64,000 nt of DNA from Mycolicibacterium vinylchloridicum (GTDB lineage: Bacteria > Actinomycetota > Actinomycetes > Mycobacteriales > Mycobacteriaceae): assembly GCF_013404075.1 (NCBI RefSeq), contig NZ_JACBJQ010000016.1, positions 1 to 64,000 on the forward strand, read 5' to 3'. Under the pieces are notes generated by a model. That model was not told the DNA's origin. It worked only from the letters and a program-made list of their open reading frames with translations, and did not search any database. Position numbers and translations under genes: made by a program. Positions within the stretch are counted from its first letter, which is position 1. Each line of letters begins with the position of its first letter. Of the stretch, positions 52,731-61,233 are shown piece by piece.

Positions 52731-54502
52731 GAGAGGTCGTAGACGGTGACACCGTCGATCACGCGGGAGGTGAAATTGGCACTCACCCAGCGCTGAATCT
52801 GTTCAGCGGCATCGCTGCCCGACCGGTTGCCGAACATGAATCCGGGCATCTCGCTGCGAACGAACCAGTGGATGCGCCGCTGCGCGACATAGGACTGGAA
52901 TTGCTCCAACGTGGGGGCCGGATCGGTGCCGTTGAAGCCACCGACGGCCATCACCGGCAGCCCGGTGGCGAGTTGATATCCGGCGGCGTTACTCGAGCCG
53001 ACGGCGGCTGCGGCCCAGGTGTATTGGTCGCCGGCCTGGCTCAATGCCGCCGTCAACTCGGCACCGGGTCTGGGGGCGTCGAACAATCCACCGGGCGGGC
53101 CGCCGCGACCGTTCGAGGGGCCGACGGACGGGATGGCTCCGCTATGCGGTGCGGCAACGGTGGCCAAGGAGAAGGCGAGCGGTCCGGCCAGGGCGGCGGC
53201 CAGGGCCAGCACCCCCACCACGACACCGACCTGCCCGGGCAGGCGACCGATGACGAGGAGCAGGAGTGCGCAGGCGATCGCGAGCACCGCGATCGAGATC
53301 CGAAGCCAGGGCAGCCACTGCGAATCTCGTTGCAGCAGAATATAAGCCAGCACCGCGGTGATCGCGATCATCCCCGACAGCGTGGTGGCGGCCCGGATGT
53401 CCGCGCGGTGCCGCCACAGCAGCGTGGTGCCGATCGCCAGGCCTGCACCGACCGCCGGCGCGAGAGCCACGCTGTAGTAGGCGTGCAGGATGCCGTTGGC
53501 GAAGCTGAACACCACCGCGGTGACCGCCAGCCATCCGCCCCACAGCAGCAGCGCCGCCCGGGTGAGGTCGGTGCGCGGCGCCCGCCGGGTGATCACCAGC
53601 CCGGCGATGATCGCGATGACCGCGGCAGGGATCAGCCACGCAATGTAGGTGCCCATCTCCCCACCGAACAACCGCGCCCAGCCGGCCTCCTGATTGAGGT
53701 TGCCCAGCCCGCCCGTCTCGTCGCCGGTGAGCCGGCCTAAACCGTTGTAGCCCAATGCCAATTCGACGATCGAATTGTGCTGCGAACCACCGATATAGGG
53801 CCGTGCATCGGCCGGCCACAGCGCGACGAGCAGCAAGTACCAGCCGGCCGAGACCACCAGTGCCCCGACCGCCGCGCTCAGCCGAACGATCCGGGCGCGC
53901 AGCGGAGCGTCGGCGGCGATCAGGAACACCACCGCCAGTGCCGGCAGCACCAGAAAGGCCTGCAGCATCTTGGCCAGAAACCCGACGCCGACGGCGACCC
54001 CGGCCAGCGGCAGCCACCACCACGCCGCGTCGCGGTCGAGCGATCGCTGGGTGAGGTAGGCGGCGACAACCAGCGAAAGCACCAGCAGCGCATCGGGATT
54101 GTTGAACCGGAACATCAGTGCGGCCGCCGGCGTCAGTGCCAGAACCGCGCCGGCGAACAGCCCCGCCCACGGTCCGCTGACCCGTCGCACCGCGACGTAC
54201 AGGACCGCGACCGCCGCCACCCCGGCCACCGCCTGCGGCAGCAGGATGCTCCACGGATTCACCCCGAACAGCCGCGCCGAAAGCCCGGTCACCCACAGTG
54301 CGGCGGGTGTCTTGTCGACGGTGATCGCGTTGGCCGCGTCGCTGGAGCCGAACAGCAACGCCGTCCAGCTCTGCGAACCGGCTTGGGCTGCAGCAGAATA
54401 GAACGCATTGGCCCATCCGCTGGCACCCAGGTTCCAGACGTACAGCAGAGCCGTCGCGAGCAAGAGCACCACCAGCCCGCCATGATGCCGGGCGCGGATC
54501 AT
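52706..54502 (-). CDS. GT39-type (ArnT/YkcB-like) membrane glycosyltransferase, copy 1
   Basis: 598-residue paralogue of the protein at 49537. Same motifs: GASGWANAFYSAAAQAGSQSW, VDKTPAALWVTGLSARLFG, FRFNNPDALLVLSL, WYLLLVALWPADARPYIGGS, and the C-terminal exported domain with VMAVGGFNGTDPAPTLEQF. The Gly-rich insertion of copy 2 is missing here. The ATG at 54502 overlaps the histidine-kinase stop (ATGA), so it is co-transcribed with the two-component system. It probably transfers a polyprenyl-linked hexose to an envelope glycan or protein; acceptor unknown. Confidence 0.87.
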   Translation of the reverse strand: MIRARHHGGLVVLLLATALLYVWNLGASGWANAFYSAAAQAGSQSWTALLFGSSDAANAITVDKTPAALWVTGLSARLFGVNPWSILLPQAVAGVAAVAVLYVAVRRVSGPWAGLFAGAVLALTPAAALMFRFNNPDALLVLSLVVAAYLTQRSLDRDAAWWWLPLAGVAVGVGFLAKMLQAFLVLPALAVVFLIAADAPLRARIVRLSAAVGALVVSAGWYLLLVALWPADARPYIGGSQHNSIVELALGYNGLGRLTGDETGGLGNLNQEAGWARLFGGEMGTYIAWLIPAAVIAIIAGLVITRRAPRTDLTRAALLLWGGWLAVTAVVFSFANGILHAYYSVALAPAVGAGLAIGTTLLWRHRADIRAATTLSGMIAITAVLAYILLQRDSQWLPWLRISIAVLAIACALLLLVIGRLPGQVGVVVGVLALAAALAGPLAFSLATVAAPHSGAIPSVGPSNGRGGPPGGLFDAPRPGAELTAALSQAGDQYTWAAAAVGSSNAAGYQLATGLPVMAVGGFNGTDPAPTLEQFQSYVAQRRIHWFVRSEMPGFMFGNRSGSDAAEQIQRWVSANFTSRVIDGVTVYDLSRGFTAAA

Positions 54503-56001
54503 GATTCGGCCGCGCGGGGCAACCGCACCGTGAACTCGGTCCGGCCGGGCACGCTGCACAGTTCGATGCTCCCGCTGTGCGCGCGCACCACAGCCGAGGC
54601 GATCGCCAGGCCCAGGCCCGTCGACCCGCCCTTACGAGATCGCGACGTGTCACCCCGGGCGAAGCGCTCGAAAACCTCGGACTGCAGGTCGGCAGGAATG
54701 CCCGGTCCGTCGTCGGTCACCCGGAGCACCGCCTCGGTCGGCTCGGCATGCAGCGACAGCGTCACCGAAGTTCCGGGTGGAGTGTGAGTGCGGACATTGG
54801 CCAGCAGATTGGCCACCACCTGGTGAAGCCGCGCATCGTCACCGGTGACGTAGATCGGGTCTGAGGGTACGTCGAGGTTCCACTGGTACTCGGGCCCGGC
54901 GATGTGGGCATCACTGGCGACGTCGGCCGACAGTCGCGACAGGTCGACCGGTTCTCTTTCCAGCGGGCGGCCCGAATCCAGCCGCGCCAACAGCAGGAGG
55001 TCCTCGACGAGCTGCGTCATCCGCTCGGCCTCGGACTCCACCCGGCTCATCGCGTGCGCGACGTCGGCGGGCACTTCATCCCGGTTCCGTTGCGCCAGTT
55101 CGGTATAGCCGCGGATAGCAGCCAACGGCGTGCGCAGCTCGTGGCTGGCGTCAGCGACGAACTGTCGTACCCGACTCTCACTTGCCTGCCGCGTCGACAG
55201 CGCGGTCGCGATGTGGTCGAGCATCCGGTTCAGCGCGAGACCCAACCGGCCCACCTCGGTGTGCGGATTGGCATCCGGTTCGGGAACCCGCACGGGCAGC
55301 TCCACTTCGCCACGATCCAGCGGCAGGTTGGCCACCTCACCCGCGGTCGCCACGACCCGGGTCAGCGGCGCCAGCGCACGGCGATTGATGAGGATGCCCG
55401 CGGTGGTGCCCACCGCCAGCGCGATGACTGTCACCACGCCGAAGATCAACGCCACCCGCAGCAGCGTCGCCTCGACATTTTCCATGGTCAGCCCGATGAC
55501 CAAGGTCTCGCCGGTCAGCCTGCTCGTTACCGCGGTAACCCGATAGGACCCGAGACCGTCGAGGTCACGGGTGACCGTGTGAAGCGGCCCGACGTTCTGG
55601 GTCAGCTGCGCCACCGTGGTGGGCGGCACTGCCGCCCGCACCCCGCCGGGGCCGAGCACGCCCGCGTCTGTCACGGTTCCATTGGTGATGACGGCGGCGA
55701 TCATCCCGACCGGCTGGCCGGGGGCGTCGAGAAATTCCGGCCCGGGCCCAGGCCGCGGCCACGGTGGCCGGTCGCCCCGCCATGTCGGCGGCAGCGGCGG
55801 GGGCGGCGGTTGGCCGTAGATGATGGCCGACCGGTGCGCCGTCTCATGCAGCTGATTGTCGACTTCGCCGACCAGATACTGGTGCAGGGCCAGAATCGTC
55901 ACCGCCCCGATGCCGAGGCACACCACCAGAAGTAGGCAGAGCTGACCGATGAGCAGCCGGGCGCTGAGCGACCAGGTGCTAGCTCGCAGGCTTGAGAACA
56001 T
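54499..56001 (-). CDS. tcrY: Sensor histidine kinase, TcrY/TrcS-type
   Basis: 500-residue membrane kinase: TM1 (about 17-42), an extracytoplasmic sensor domain of ~135 residues that starts with an unusual proline-rich run (GQPPPPPLPP, then RPPWPRPGPGP), TM2 (about 182-205), a HAMP domain, the HisKA helix with His287 (VADASHELRTPLAAIRGY) and the HATPase domain (VVANLLANVRTHTP, VTDDGPGIP, GSTGLGLAIA). The gene overlaps the response-regulator gene by 23 nt. I name it after M. tuberculosis TcrY because of the neighbouring Rv3762c/lpqH-type genes; TrcS is the alternative. Confidence 0.8.
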   Translation of the reverse strand: MFSSLRASTWSLSARLLIGQLCLLLVVCLGIGAVTILALHQYLVGEVDNQLHETAHRSAIIYGQPPPPPLPPTWRGDRPPWPRPGPGPEFLDAPGQPVGMIAAVITNGTVTDAGVLGPGGVRAAVPPTTVAQLTQNVGPLHTVTRDLDGLGSYRVTAVTSRLTGETLVIGLTMENVEATLLRVALIFGVVTVIALAVGTTAGILINRRALAPLTRVVATAGEVANLPLDRGEVELPVRVPEPDANPHTEVGRLGLALNRMLDHIATALSTRQASESRVRQFVADASHELRTPLAAIRGYTELAQRNRDEVPADVAHAMSRVESEAERMTQLVEDLLLLARLDSGRPLEREPVDLSRLSADVASDAHIAGPEYQWNLDVPSDPIYVTGDDARLHQVVANLLANVRTHTPPGTSVTLSLHAEPTEAVLRVTDDGPGIPADLQSEVFERFARGDTSRSRKGGSTGLGLAIASAVVRAHSGSIELCSVPGRTEFTVRLPRAAES

Positions 56002-56713
56002 AGCCCGCGCCGCGCAGTGTGTGGATCATCGGATCGCGTCCACTGTCGATTTTCTTGCGCAGGTAGGAGATGTAGAGCTCGACGATGTTGGAGCGACCAC
56101 CGAAGTCATAGCTCCAAACCCGGTCCAGGATCTGGGCTTTCGACAACACTCGCTTGGGGTTGCGCATGAGGAAGCGAAGTAGCTCGAATTCGGTCGAGGT
56201 GAGCGCGATCAGTTCGCCGCCGCGGGTCACCTCGTGGCTGTCTTCGTCGAGCACCAGGTCGCCGACGACGATCTGGGCACCACTGTCCTCGGTGGTGACT
56301 CCGGTGCGGCGCAGCAGCGCCCGCAGCCGCAGCACGACTTCCTCGATGGAGAACGGTTTGGTGACGTAGTCGTCGCCGCCTGCCGTCAGGCCGGCGATGC
56401 GGTCCTCGAGGGCGTCCTTGGCGGTCAGCAGGAGCACCGGCAGCTGCGGGTTCTGCTCACGCAGCTTGCGCAGGACGTCCAGCCCGCTCATATCGGGCAG
56501 CATCACGTCGAGCACCACCGCGTCCGGGCGCGCCCCGCGCGCCGCCGTGATCGCCGATGCGCCGTCGGCTGCGGTGGCGATGTTCCAGCCTTCGTAGCGC
56601 AGCGCCATCGACACCATCTCCGCGAGCACGGTTTCATCGTCGACGACGAGCACCGTGATGGGGTTTCCGTCGGCTCGCCGCATCACTACGCGTTCGGCCG
56701 CTGAAGAGGTCAT
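55979..56713 (-). CDS. tcrX: OmpR-family response regulator, TcrX/TrcR-type
   Basis: 244-residue regulator: receiver domain with DD at 25-26, phosphoacceptor Asp69 (VVLDVMLPDMSG), LLLTAKDALEDR and Lys of YVTKPF, then a winged-helix DNA-binding domain (LTSTEFELLRFLM ... SNIVELYISYLRKKID). The receiver and C-terminus match my memory of M. tuberculosis TcrX better than TrcR, but this is from recall. The ATG at 56713 has GGAGG 2 nt upstream; an ATG ten codons further in is possible. It heads the tcrX-tcrY-GT39 transcript. The 26-bp element at 56757-56782 suggests autoregulation. Confidence 0.82.
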   Translation of the reverse strand: MTSSAAERVVMRRADGNPITVLVVDDETVLAEMVSMALRYEGWNIATAADGASAITAARGARPDAVVLDVMLPDMSGLDVLRKLREQNPQLPVLLLTAKDALEDRIAGLTAGGDDYVTKPFSIEEVVLRLRALLRRTGVTTEDSGAQIVVGDLVLDEDSHEVTRGGELIALTSTEFELLRFLMRNPKRVLSKAQILDRVWSYDFGGRSNIVELYISYLRKKIDSGRDPMIHTLRGAGYVLKPAS

Positions 56714-56756
56714 GTCCTCCAGTATGGGAGCCCCGATGAGCTGTCCCTATGGCATT

Positions 56757-56782
56757 GCTATGCGTGAGCTGTGAAACCTCGC
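56757..56782 (-). promoter_or_regulatory. Candidate autoregulatory site before tcrX
   Basis: On the minus strand this reads GCGAGGTTTCACAGCT followed by CACGCATAGC; 23 of 26 bases match the element before the GT2 gene. A further ACAGCTCA repeat lies downstream at 56736-56743 (minus strand), 28 bp from the first, giving the direct-repeat layout typical of OmpR-family sites. The element ends 43 nt before the tcrX start codon. Confidence 0.62.
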
Positions 56783-56843
56783 GCACAGACCCGGCTGATC
56801 GCATACACAGCGAGCACCCAGGTTGGCTGCCCACGGTGGTGGC

Positions 56844-57314
56844 ATGAGCGTCCAACCGCAGCCCGTGTGGGGTTCTCCCACCGACCACCCGAAGAGCTGG
56901 TCAACCCGTACGACCGCGGCTGCCGTCGGCATTGCCGCCGCGCTCGCCGCAGTCGGCGGCGTGGTGGTCTATGCCGCCACCGGCGGCGGCGAAGGCCAGG
57001 GCCATGCGGGCGGTCCACCGGGCTGGGGTGGTCCCGGCGGTCCGGGTGGCTTCGAGCGGACGCTGCACGGTCAGAGCGTCGTCTCCGACGGCGAAGGCGG
57101 GTTCAGCACCGAGCTGACCCAGACCGGCAACGTCACCGCCACCTCCGACACCTCGGTCACCGTGCACAGCCAGGACGGCTTCAGCCAGACCTACCGCCTC
57201 GATGCCGACACCCGAAAGCCGCCGCAGCCATTGCAGACCGGTGAGCAGGTTTCGGTGCGCGCGACCCAACAGGGCGGCGTGGCAACGGCCACGACGGTGA
57301 TGCCCGCCAGATAA
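56844..57314 (+). CDS. Small exported or membrane-anchored protein of unknown function
   Basis: 156 residues: cytoplasmic N-terminus, one hydrophobic helix (about residues 26-45, TAAAVGIAAALAAVGGVVVYA), a Gly/Pro-rich stretch (GGPPGWGGPGGPGG) and a compact beta-rich domain (SVVSDGEGGFSTELTQTGNVTATS) that looks like a small OB- or DUF5666-like fold. It is divergent from tcrX and could be under the same regulator. The ATG at 56844 was chosen over an upstream in-frame start at 56823. The DUF1622 gene follows after 7 nt. Confidence 0.65.
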   Translation: MSVQPQPVWGSPTDHPKSWSTRTTAAAVGIAAALAAVGGVVVYAATGGGEGQGHAGGPPGWGGPGGPGGFERTLHGQSVVSDGEGGFSTELTQTGNVTATSDTSVTVHSQDGFSQTYRLDADTRKPPQPLQTGEQVSVRATQQGGVATATTVMPAR

Positions 57315-57321
57315 TTTTCGG

Positions 57322-57699
57322 GTGAACTTCTTCGAGGCCATCGAGACGGTCGGCAAGGCGATCGACGCGGTCGGCGTCGCCGTGATCGCGCTCGGCGCGC
57401 TGATTTCGGCGGCCGGCGTGATTCCGCGACTCAAAACCGGGAAGGCCTACCGGACGTTCCGGGAGCAACTCGGCCGCTCGATCCTTCTCGGGCTGGAATT
57501 CCTGGTGGCCGCGGACATCATTCGCACCGTGGCCGTGACTCCCGATGCCCGCAGTGTGGCGGTGCTCGCCGGGATCGTGTTGATCCGGACCTTCCTGAGC
57601 TTCTCGCTCGAACTGGAAATCACCGGTTATTGGCCTTGGCAGAAAGGCCGCCAGAAGCCGGCCTCCCCTGACCCCGCCGCGCCGACGCCCGTGCGCTGA
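57322..57699 (+). CDS. DUF1622 membrane protein
   Basis: 125 residues, GTG start. Two to three hydrophobic helices and the family pattern FREQLGRSILLGLEFLVAADIIRTV and VLIRTFLSFSLELEITG (shown in part: LGLEFLVAADIIRTV). DUF1622 proteins are widespread integral membrane proteins with no known role. It lies 7 nt after the preceding gene and 3 nt before the ThrE gene, so the three are probably co-transcribed. Confidence 0.82.
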   Translation: MNFFEAIETVGKAIDAVGVAVIALGALISAAGVIPRLKTGKAYRTFREQLGRSILLGLEFLVAADIIRTVAVTPDARSVAVLAGIVLIRTFLSFSLELEITGYWPWQKGRQKPASPDPAAPTPVR

Positions 57700-57702
57700 C
57701 CA

Positions 57703-59019
57703 GTGGACGATAAGCGACGGGCCCGGCGTACACGAATCTTCGACGCGATCCGCAAGACGCCGCCGGAACCACTGGGCCCGCCCGACACTCACGACCAGAC
57801 CGAGGTTGCGGCGATGCTCCGGGAAATCGGCATTGCCCTGCTCGAGGTGGAGCAGCCGACCCAGCTGGTATCGGCGCGGCTGACCGAGATCGCCGCGCAA
57901 TACACCACCCAACCCGTACGCATCGTCGTGCTGCCGACCGTGTTGATGATCCAGGTGGGCACCGTCGGCTACGAAGTCGACACGTCGACAACCTATTCGT
58001 TGCAGCTCGATATGGCCGGGCGCATCGACGACATCGCCAGCCTGGCATCCGTCGGCGGGATCACCCCCGCGGACGCGATCGGGGCGATCACCCGGGCCCG
58101 CAATCTGCGCCCTCGGTTCGGACCGGTCGCGACGACGCTCGGATATGCCGTCACGACAATCGGTTTCGGCATGGTGATCAACCCGACGTGGGCGTCGCTG
58201 CCGGGATATCTGTTCCTCGGCTTGGTGGTCGGGGCGATAGCCCAACTGGGCCGGCCGTTCCCCTCCCTCAACCCGGTACTACCCACTGCCGCGGCGATGG
58301 TGACGACGATGCTGGCAACCTGGTTCGTCGCCGACACCGCCAACGACGGGCTGTTGCGGGTGATCGCCCCCGCGCTCGTGGCGATGCTGCCCGGGATGGC
58401 GCTGACCATCGGTGCCATGGAGCTGGCCAGTAACCAACTGATCGGCGGAAGCAGTCGGCTGGTCTACGGGGTCGCCCAGCTGGCGCTGCTGGTGTTCGGG
58501 GTGGCTTTGGGCGTTCACGTCGCCGGACAGGTCAAACCGCAGACGCCGTCGGCGCAGATGGGTTCTTGGTCGTTGTACGTGGCGATCGTCGTGGTGGCGA
58601 TCGGACTGTACGTCTACCTGTCCGCGCCACGCGGATCGCTGGTTTGGCTGGCCGCCGCGATCGGGGTCGCGTTGATCGGCCAGGCGGTCGCCGGAAAGTT
58701 CGTGGCCGCAGCCTATTCCGGGTTCATCGGCGCGTTCCTCACCGTCCCGTTCGCGATGCTCGCGGCGCGGATCAAGACCTCTCCCCCGGCGATCGTGATG
58801 ATGCTGGCCGCCTTCTGGGCGCTGGTCCCGGGTGCACTGAGCTTCGAATCGGCCAGTGTGGCCGCCACCGGAACCGACGTCGGGCCGCACAGCCTCGGGG
58901 CCACCGGGGCCGCGGTCTTGTCGATCGCGTTGGGCACGGTGATCGGGTGGAGCGTGTTCCACACGATCGACAGCCGGTTGCCGTGGCCGAAGGGATTGGC
59001 TCAACCAACCGTACGGTAG
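57703..59019 (+). CDS. thrE: ThrE-family threonine/serine exporter
   Basis: 438-residue membrane protein of the ThrE family (PF06738 plus the C-terminal ThrE_2 domain). The N-terminal ~120 residues are a soluble domain (ALLEVEQPTQLVSARLTEIA), followed by about ten helices in two bundles; LNPVLPTAAAMVTTM and FLTVPFAMLAARIKTSPPAIVMM are within them. Corynebacterium ThrE exports threonine and serine; the exact cargo here is inferred. GTG start. Its stop codon overlaps the edge of a palindrome that precedes the next operon. Confidence 0.87.
   Translation: MDDKRRARRTRIFDAIRKTPPEPLGPPDTHDQTEVAAMLREIGIALLEVEQPTQLVSARLTEIAAQYTTQPVRIVVLPTVLMIQVGTVGYEVDTSTTYSLQLDMAGRIDDIASLASVGGITPADAIGAITRARNLRPRFGPVATTLGYAVTTIGFGMVINPTWASLPGYLFLGLVVGAIAQLGRPFPSLNPVLPTAAAMVTTMLATWFVADTANDGLLRVIAPALVAMLPGMALTIGAMELASNQLIGGSSRLVYGVAQLALLVFGVALGVHVAGQVKPQTPSAQMGSWSLYVAIVVVAIGLYVYLSAPRGSLVWLAAAIGVALIGQAVAGKFVAAAYSGFIGAFLTVPFAMLAARIKTSPPAIVMMLAAFWALVPGALSFESASVAATGTDVGPHSLGATGAAVLSIALGTVIGWSVFHTIDSRLPWPKGLAQPTVR
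59008..59017. promoter_or_regulatory. Palindrome upstream of kinase module C
   Basis: ACCGTACGGT is a perfect 10-bp palindrome, flanked by CC and GG one base further out (CCAACCGTACGGTAGG, near-symmetric over 16 bp). It lies 12 bp before the GTG of the kinase gene at 59030 and touches the thrE stop. TACGGT within it fits a mycobacterial -10 hexamer (TANNNT). It may be the promoter/operator of the three-gene module. Confidence 0.45.
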
Positions 59020-59029
59020 GTTCACCGGG

Positions 59030-60058
59030 GTGGACGACCTGAGCGCAGTGAGCGCATGGATGTCGGAGCAGGGCCTCGGCGACGGCCCGCTGGAGAACGT
59101 CTCCGAGATCACTGGTGGCACCCAGAACATCATGCTCCGTTTCACCAGGTCAGACCGCGAGTACGTGTTCCGGCGCGGACCCCGCCACCTACGGCCGGTC
59201 AGCAACAAGGTGATCCTGCGGGAGACCCGAGTGCTGCATGCGCTGGCCGGAACCGACGTCCCGCATCCCCGGCTGATCGCGGTGTGCGAGGACACCGCGG
59301 TGCTCGGTGACGCCGTCTTCTATCTGATGGAGCCGGTCGACGGCTTCAACGCCGGATCCATGTTGCCCGCGCTGCACGCCGGGGATGCCGCGATCCGCCA
59401 CGGGATGGGCCTCTCGATGGCCGAGGCTGCGGCCAAGCTCGGCGCCGTCGACCATGTCGCGGTCGGCCTGGCCGACTTCGGCAAGCCCGACGGCTTCCTC
59501 GAACGCCAAGTGCCGCGGTGGCTTTCCGAGCTGGAGTCCTACCGCGGGTTCGACAACTACCCGGGGCCTGACATCGGCGACGTCGACGCCGTCGCCACCT
59601 GGCTGCAGAAGAACCAGCCCGCCGAGTGGCAGCCGGGCATCATGCACGGGGACTACCACGCCGCCAACGTGATGTTCTCGCCGACCGGCCCCGAGGTGGT
59701 GGCGATCGTCGACTGGGAGATGTGCACCATCGGCGATCCGCTGCTGGACCTCGCCTGGATGCTGGCCACCTGGTACGCGCCGGGCCGCGACTCGGTGCTG
59801 GGCAATGCCCTGATGGGTGCCGGCGATCTGGCCACCCCGGACGAGCTGATCGAGCGGTACGCCCAGAACACCACCCGCGACCTGTCCAATATCGACTGGT
59901 ACACGGTGCTGGCCTGCTTCAAGCTTGGCATCATCCTGGAGGGTTCGAATGCCCGAGCCGCTGCAGGCTTGGCACCCAAGGAGATTGGTGACCACCTACA
60001 CACCGCGACGGTGCGCTTGTTCGAGCGGGCTGTGGCACTGATGGAGGGACAACGATGA
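59030..60058 (+). CDS. APH-fold kinase (module C)
   Basis: 342-residue kinase with the same layout as the module B enzyme: GGTQNIMLRF, VFRRGPRHLRP, catalytic loop IMHGDYHAANVMF and VDWEMCTIGDPLLDLAW. GTG start at 59030, with a very short leader if the TACGGT hexamer is the -10. The stop overlaps the dehydrogenase ATG by 4 nt. It is most likely a hydroxy-acyl-CoA kinase rather than an antibiotic-resistance enzyme (inference from context). Confidence 0.87.
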   Translation: MDDLSAVSAWMSEQGLGDGPLENVSEITGGTQNIMLRFTRSDREYVFRRGPRHLRPVSNKVILRETRVLHALAGTDVPHPRLIAVCEDTAVLGDAVFYLMEPVDGFNAGSMLPALHAGDAAIRHGMGLSMAEAAAKLGAVDHVAVGLADFGKPDGFLERQVPRWLSELESYRGFDNYPGPDIGDVDAVATWLQKNQPAEWQPGIMHGDYHAANVMFSPTGPEVVAIVDWEMCTIGDPLLDLAWMLATWYAPGRDSVLGNALMGAGDLATPDELIERYAQNTTRDLSNIDWYTVLACFKLGIILEGSNARAAAGLAPKEIGDHLHTATVRLFERAVALMEGQR

Positions 60059-61233
60059 TCGATTTCGAGATTCCCAGCGACACCGCGGCGTTGCGCGACG
60101 AGATTCACGCGTTCGTCGTCGACAAAATCGTTCCCTATGAACGAGATCCGCGCATCACCAGGCACGGACCCAACGAGGAGCTGCGCACCGAACTCGTCGG
60201 GCTGGCCCGGGACGCCGGCCTGCTGACTTTCCAGGCGCCGCACCGATTCGGCGGCCGGGAGCCGTCCCACCGCGAGCAGGCCGTGCTCTTCGAGGCCGCC
60301 GGTTGGTCCACCCTCGGCCCGGTCGCACTGAACTGCGCGGCACCCGACGAGGGCAACATGTTCGTGCTGTCCAAGATCGCAACCGAAGAGCAGGCCGAGA
60401 AGTTCCTGGTCCCGGTGATTGACGGCAGGCAGCGGTCGGTTTTCGCGATGACCGAGCCCGGCGGGGCCGGCTCGGACCCGAATCAACTTGCCACCGAAGC
60501 AATTTTTGACGGCACCGACTACGTGATCAACGGCCGCAAGTGGCTGATCACCGGAGCCAACAAGGCACGCACGTGGATCATCATGGCGAGGGTGGCGCCG
60601 AATTCTCATGGCGCGGATGGCCCGACGTTGTTCCTGTGCGATGGACAGACTCCGGGCATCGAGCTCGAGCGCGTGATGGACACGATGGACCGAAACTACG
60701 TCGAGGGCCACGGCGTAATCGGTTTCAACAACCTGCGGCTGCCCGCATCAGCGGTGCTGGGCGAGGTCGGCCAGGCCTTGCGCTACGCCCAATTACGTTT
60801 GACACCAGCACGATTGACGCACTGCATGCGCTGGCTCGGTGCCGCGTCGCGGGCACAGTCGATCGCGATCGAACATGCCCGGACCCGCACCGGGTTCGGA
60901 AAGCCGCTCGGTGAGCACCAGGGTGTGAGCTTCATGCTGGCCGACAACGAGATCGCGCTGCAGCAGTGCCGGCTGGCGATCTGGTGGGCCTGCTGGGCGC
61001 TGGACACCGGGGCCAAGGGCCGCCACGAGAGTTCGATGGTAAAGGCCTACGTGTCCGAAGAACTGTTTAAGGTCGCCGACCGTTGTGTGCAAATCCTTGG
61101 CGGCATGGGCATTTCCGACGAGACGCCGGTCGGCATGATCTTCTCGGACATGCGGGCCTTCCGCATCTACGACGGACCGACCGAAGTGCACAAGTACGCG
61201 ATCGCCCGCCAGATCCTGAGGAACCCGTCATGA
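60055..61233 (+). CDS. Acyl-CoA dehydrogenase, ACAD10/11-like (module C)
   Basis: 392-residue acyl-CoA dehydrogenase: FAMTEPGGAGSDPNQLAT and INGRKWLITGANKART in the barrel domain, and a C-terminal domain ending FRIYDGPTEVHKYAIARQIL. The catalytic-Glu position is Asp (YDG), with the DGPTEVHK pattern of ACAD10/ACAD11-type enzymes. It overlaps the kinase by 4 nt (ATGA) and the SDR by 4 nt, so the three are translationally coupled. Confidence 0.88.
   Translation: MIDFEIPSDTAALRDEIHAFVVDKIVPYERDPRITRHGPNEELRTELVGLARDAGLLTFQAPHRFGGREPSHREQAVLFEAAGWSTLGPVALNCAAPDEGNMFVLSKIATEEQAEKFLVPVIDGRQRSVFAMTEPGGAGSDPNQLATEAIFDGTDYVINGRKWLITGANKARTWIIMARVAPNSHGADGPTLFLCDGQTPGIELERVMDTMDRNYVEGHGVIGFNNLRLPASAVLGEVGQALRYAQLRLTPARLTHCMRWLGAASRAQSIAIEHARTRTGFGKPLGEHQGVSFMLADNEIALQQCRLAIWWACWALDTGAKGRHESSMVKAYVSEELFKVADRCVQILGGMGISDETPVGMIFSDMRAFRIYDGPTEVHKYAIARQILRNPS

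Noticed and set aside
56758..56815. Minus-strand frame ending RGFTAHA* as a remnant of the GT39 C-terminus (RGFTAAA*)
   Set aside because: Only the last few codons match, the upstream codons diverge, and the equal 43-nt spacing of both copies to the next start codon favours a regulatory element. Kept as an alternative in the finding on the 26-bp element.
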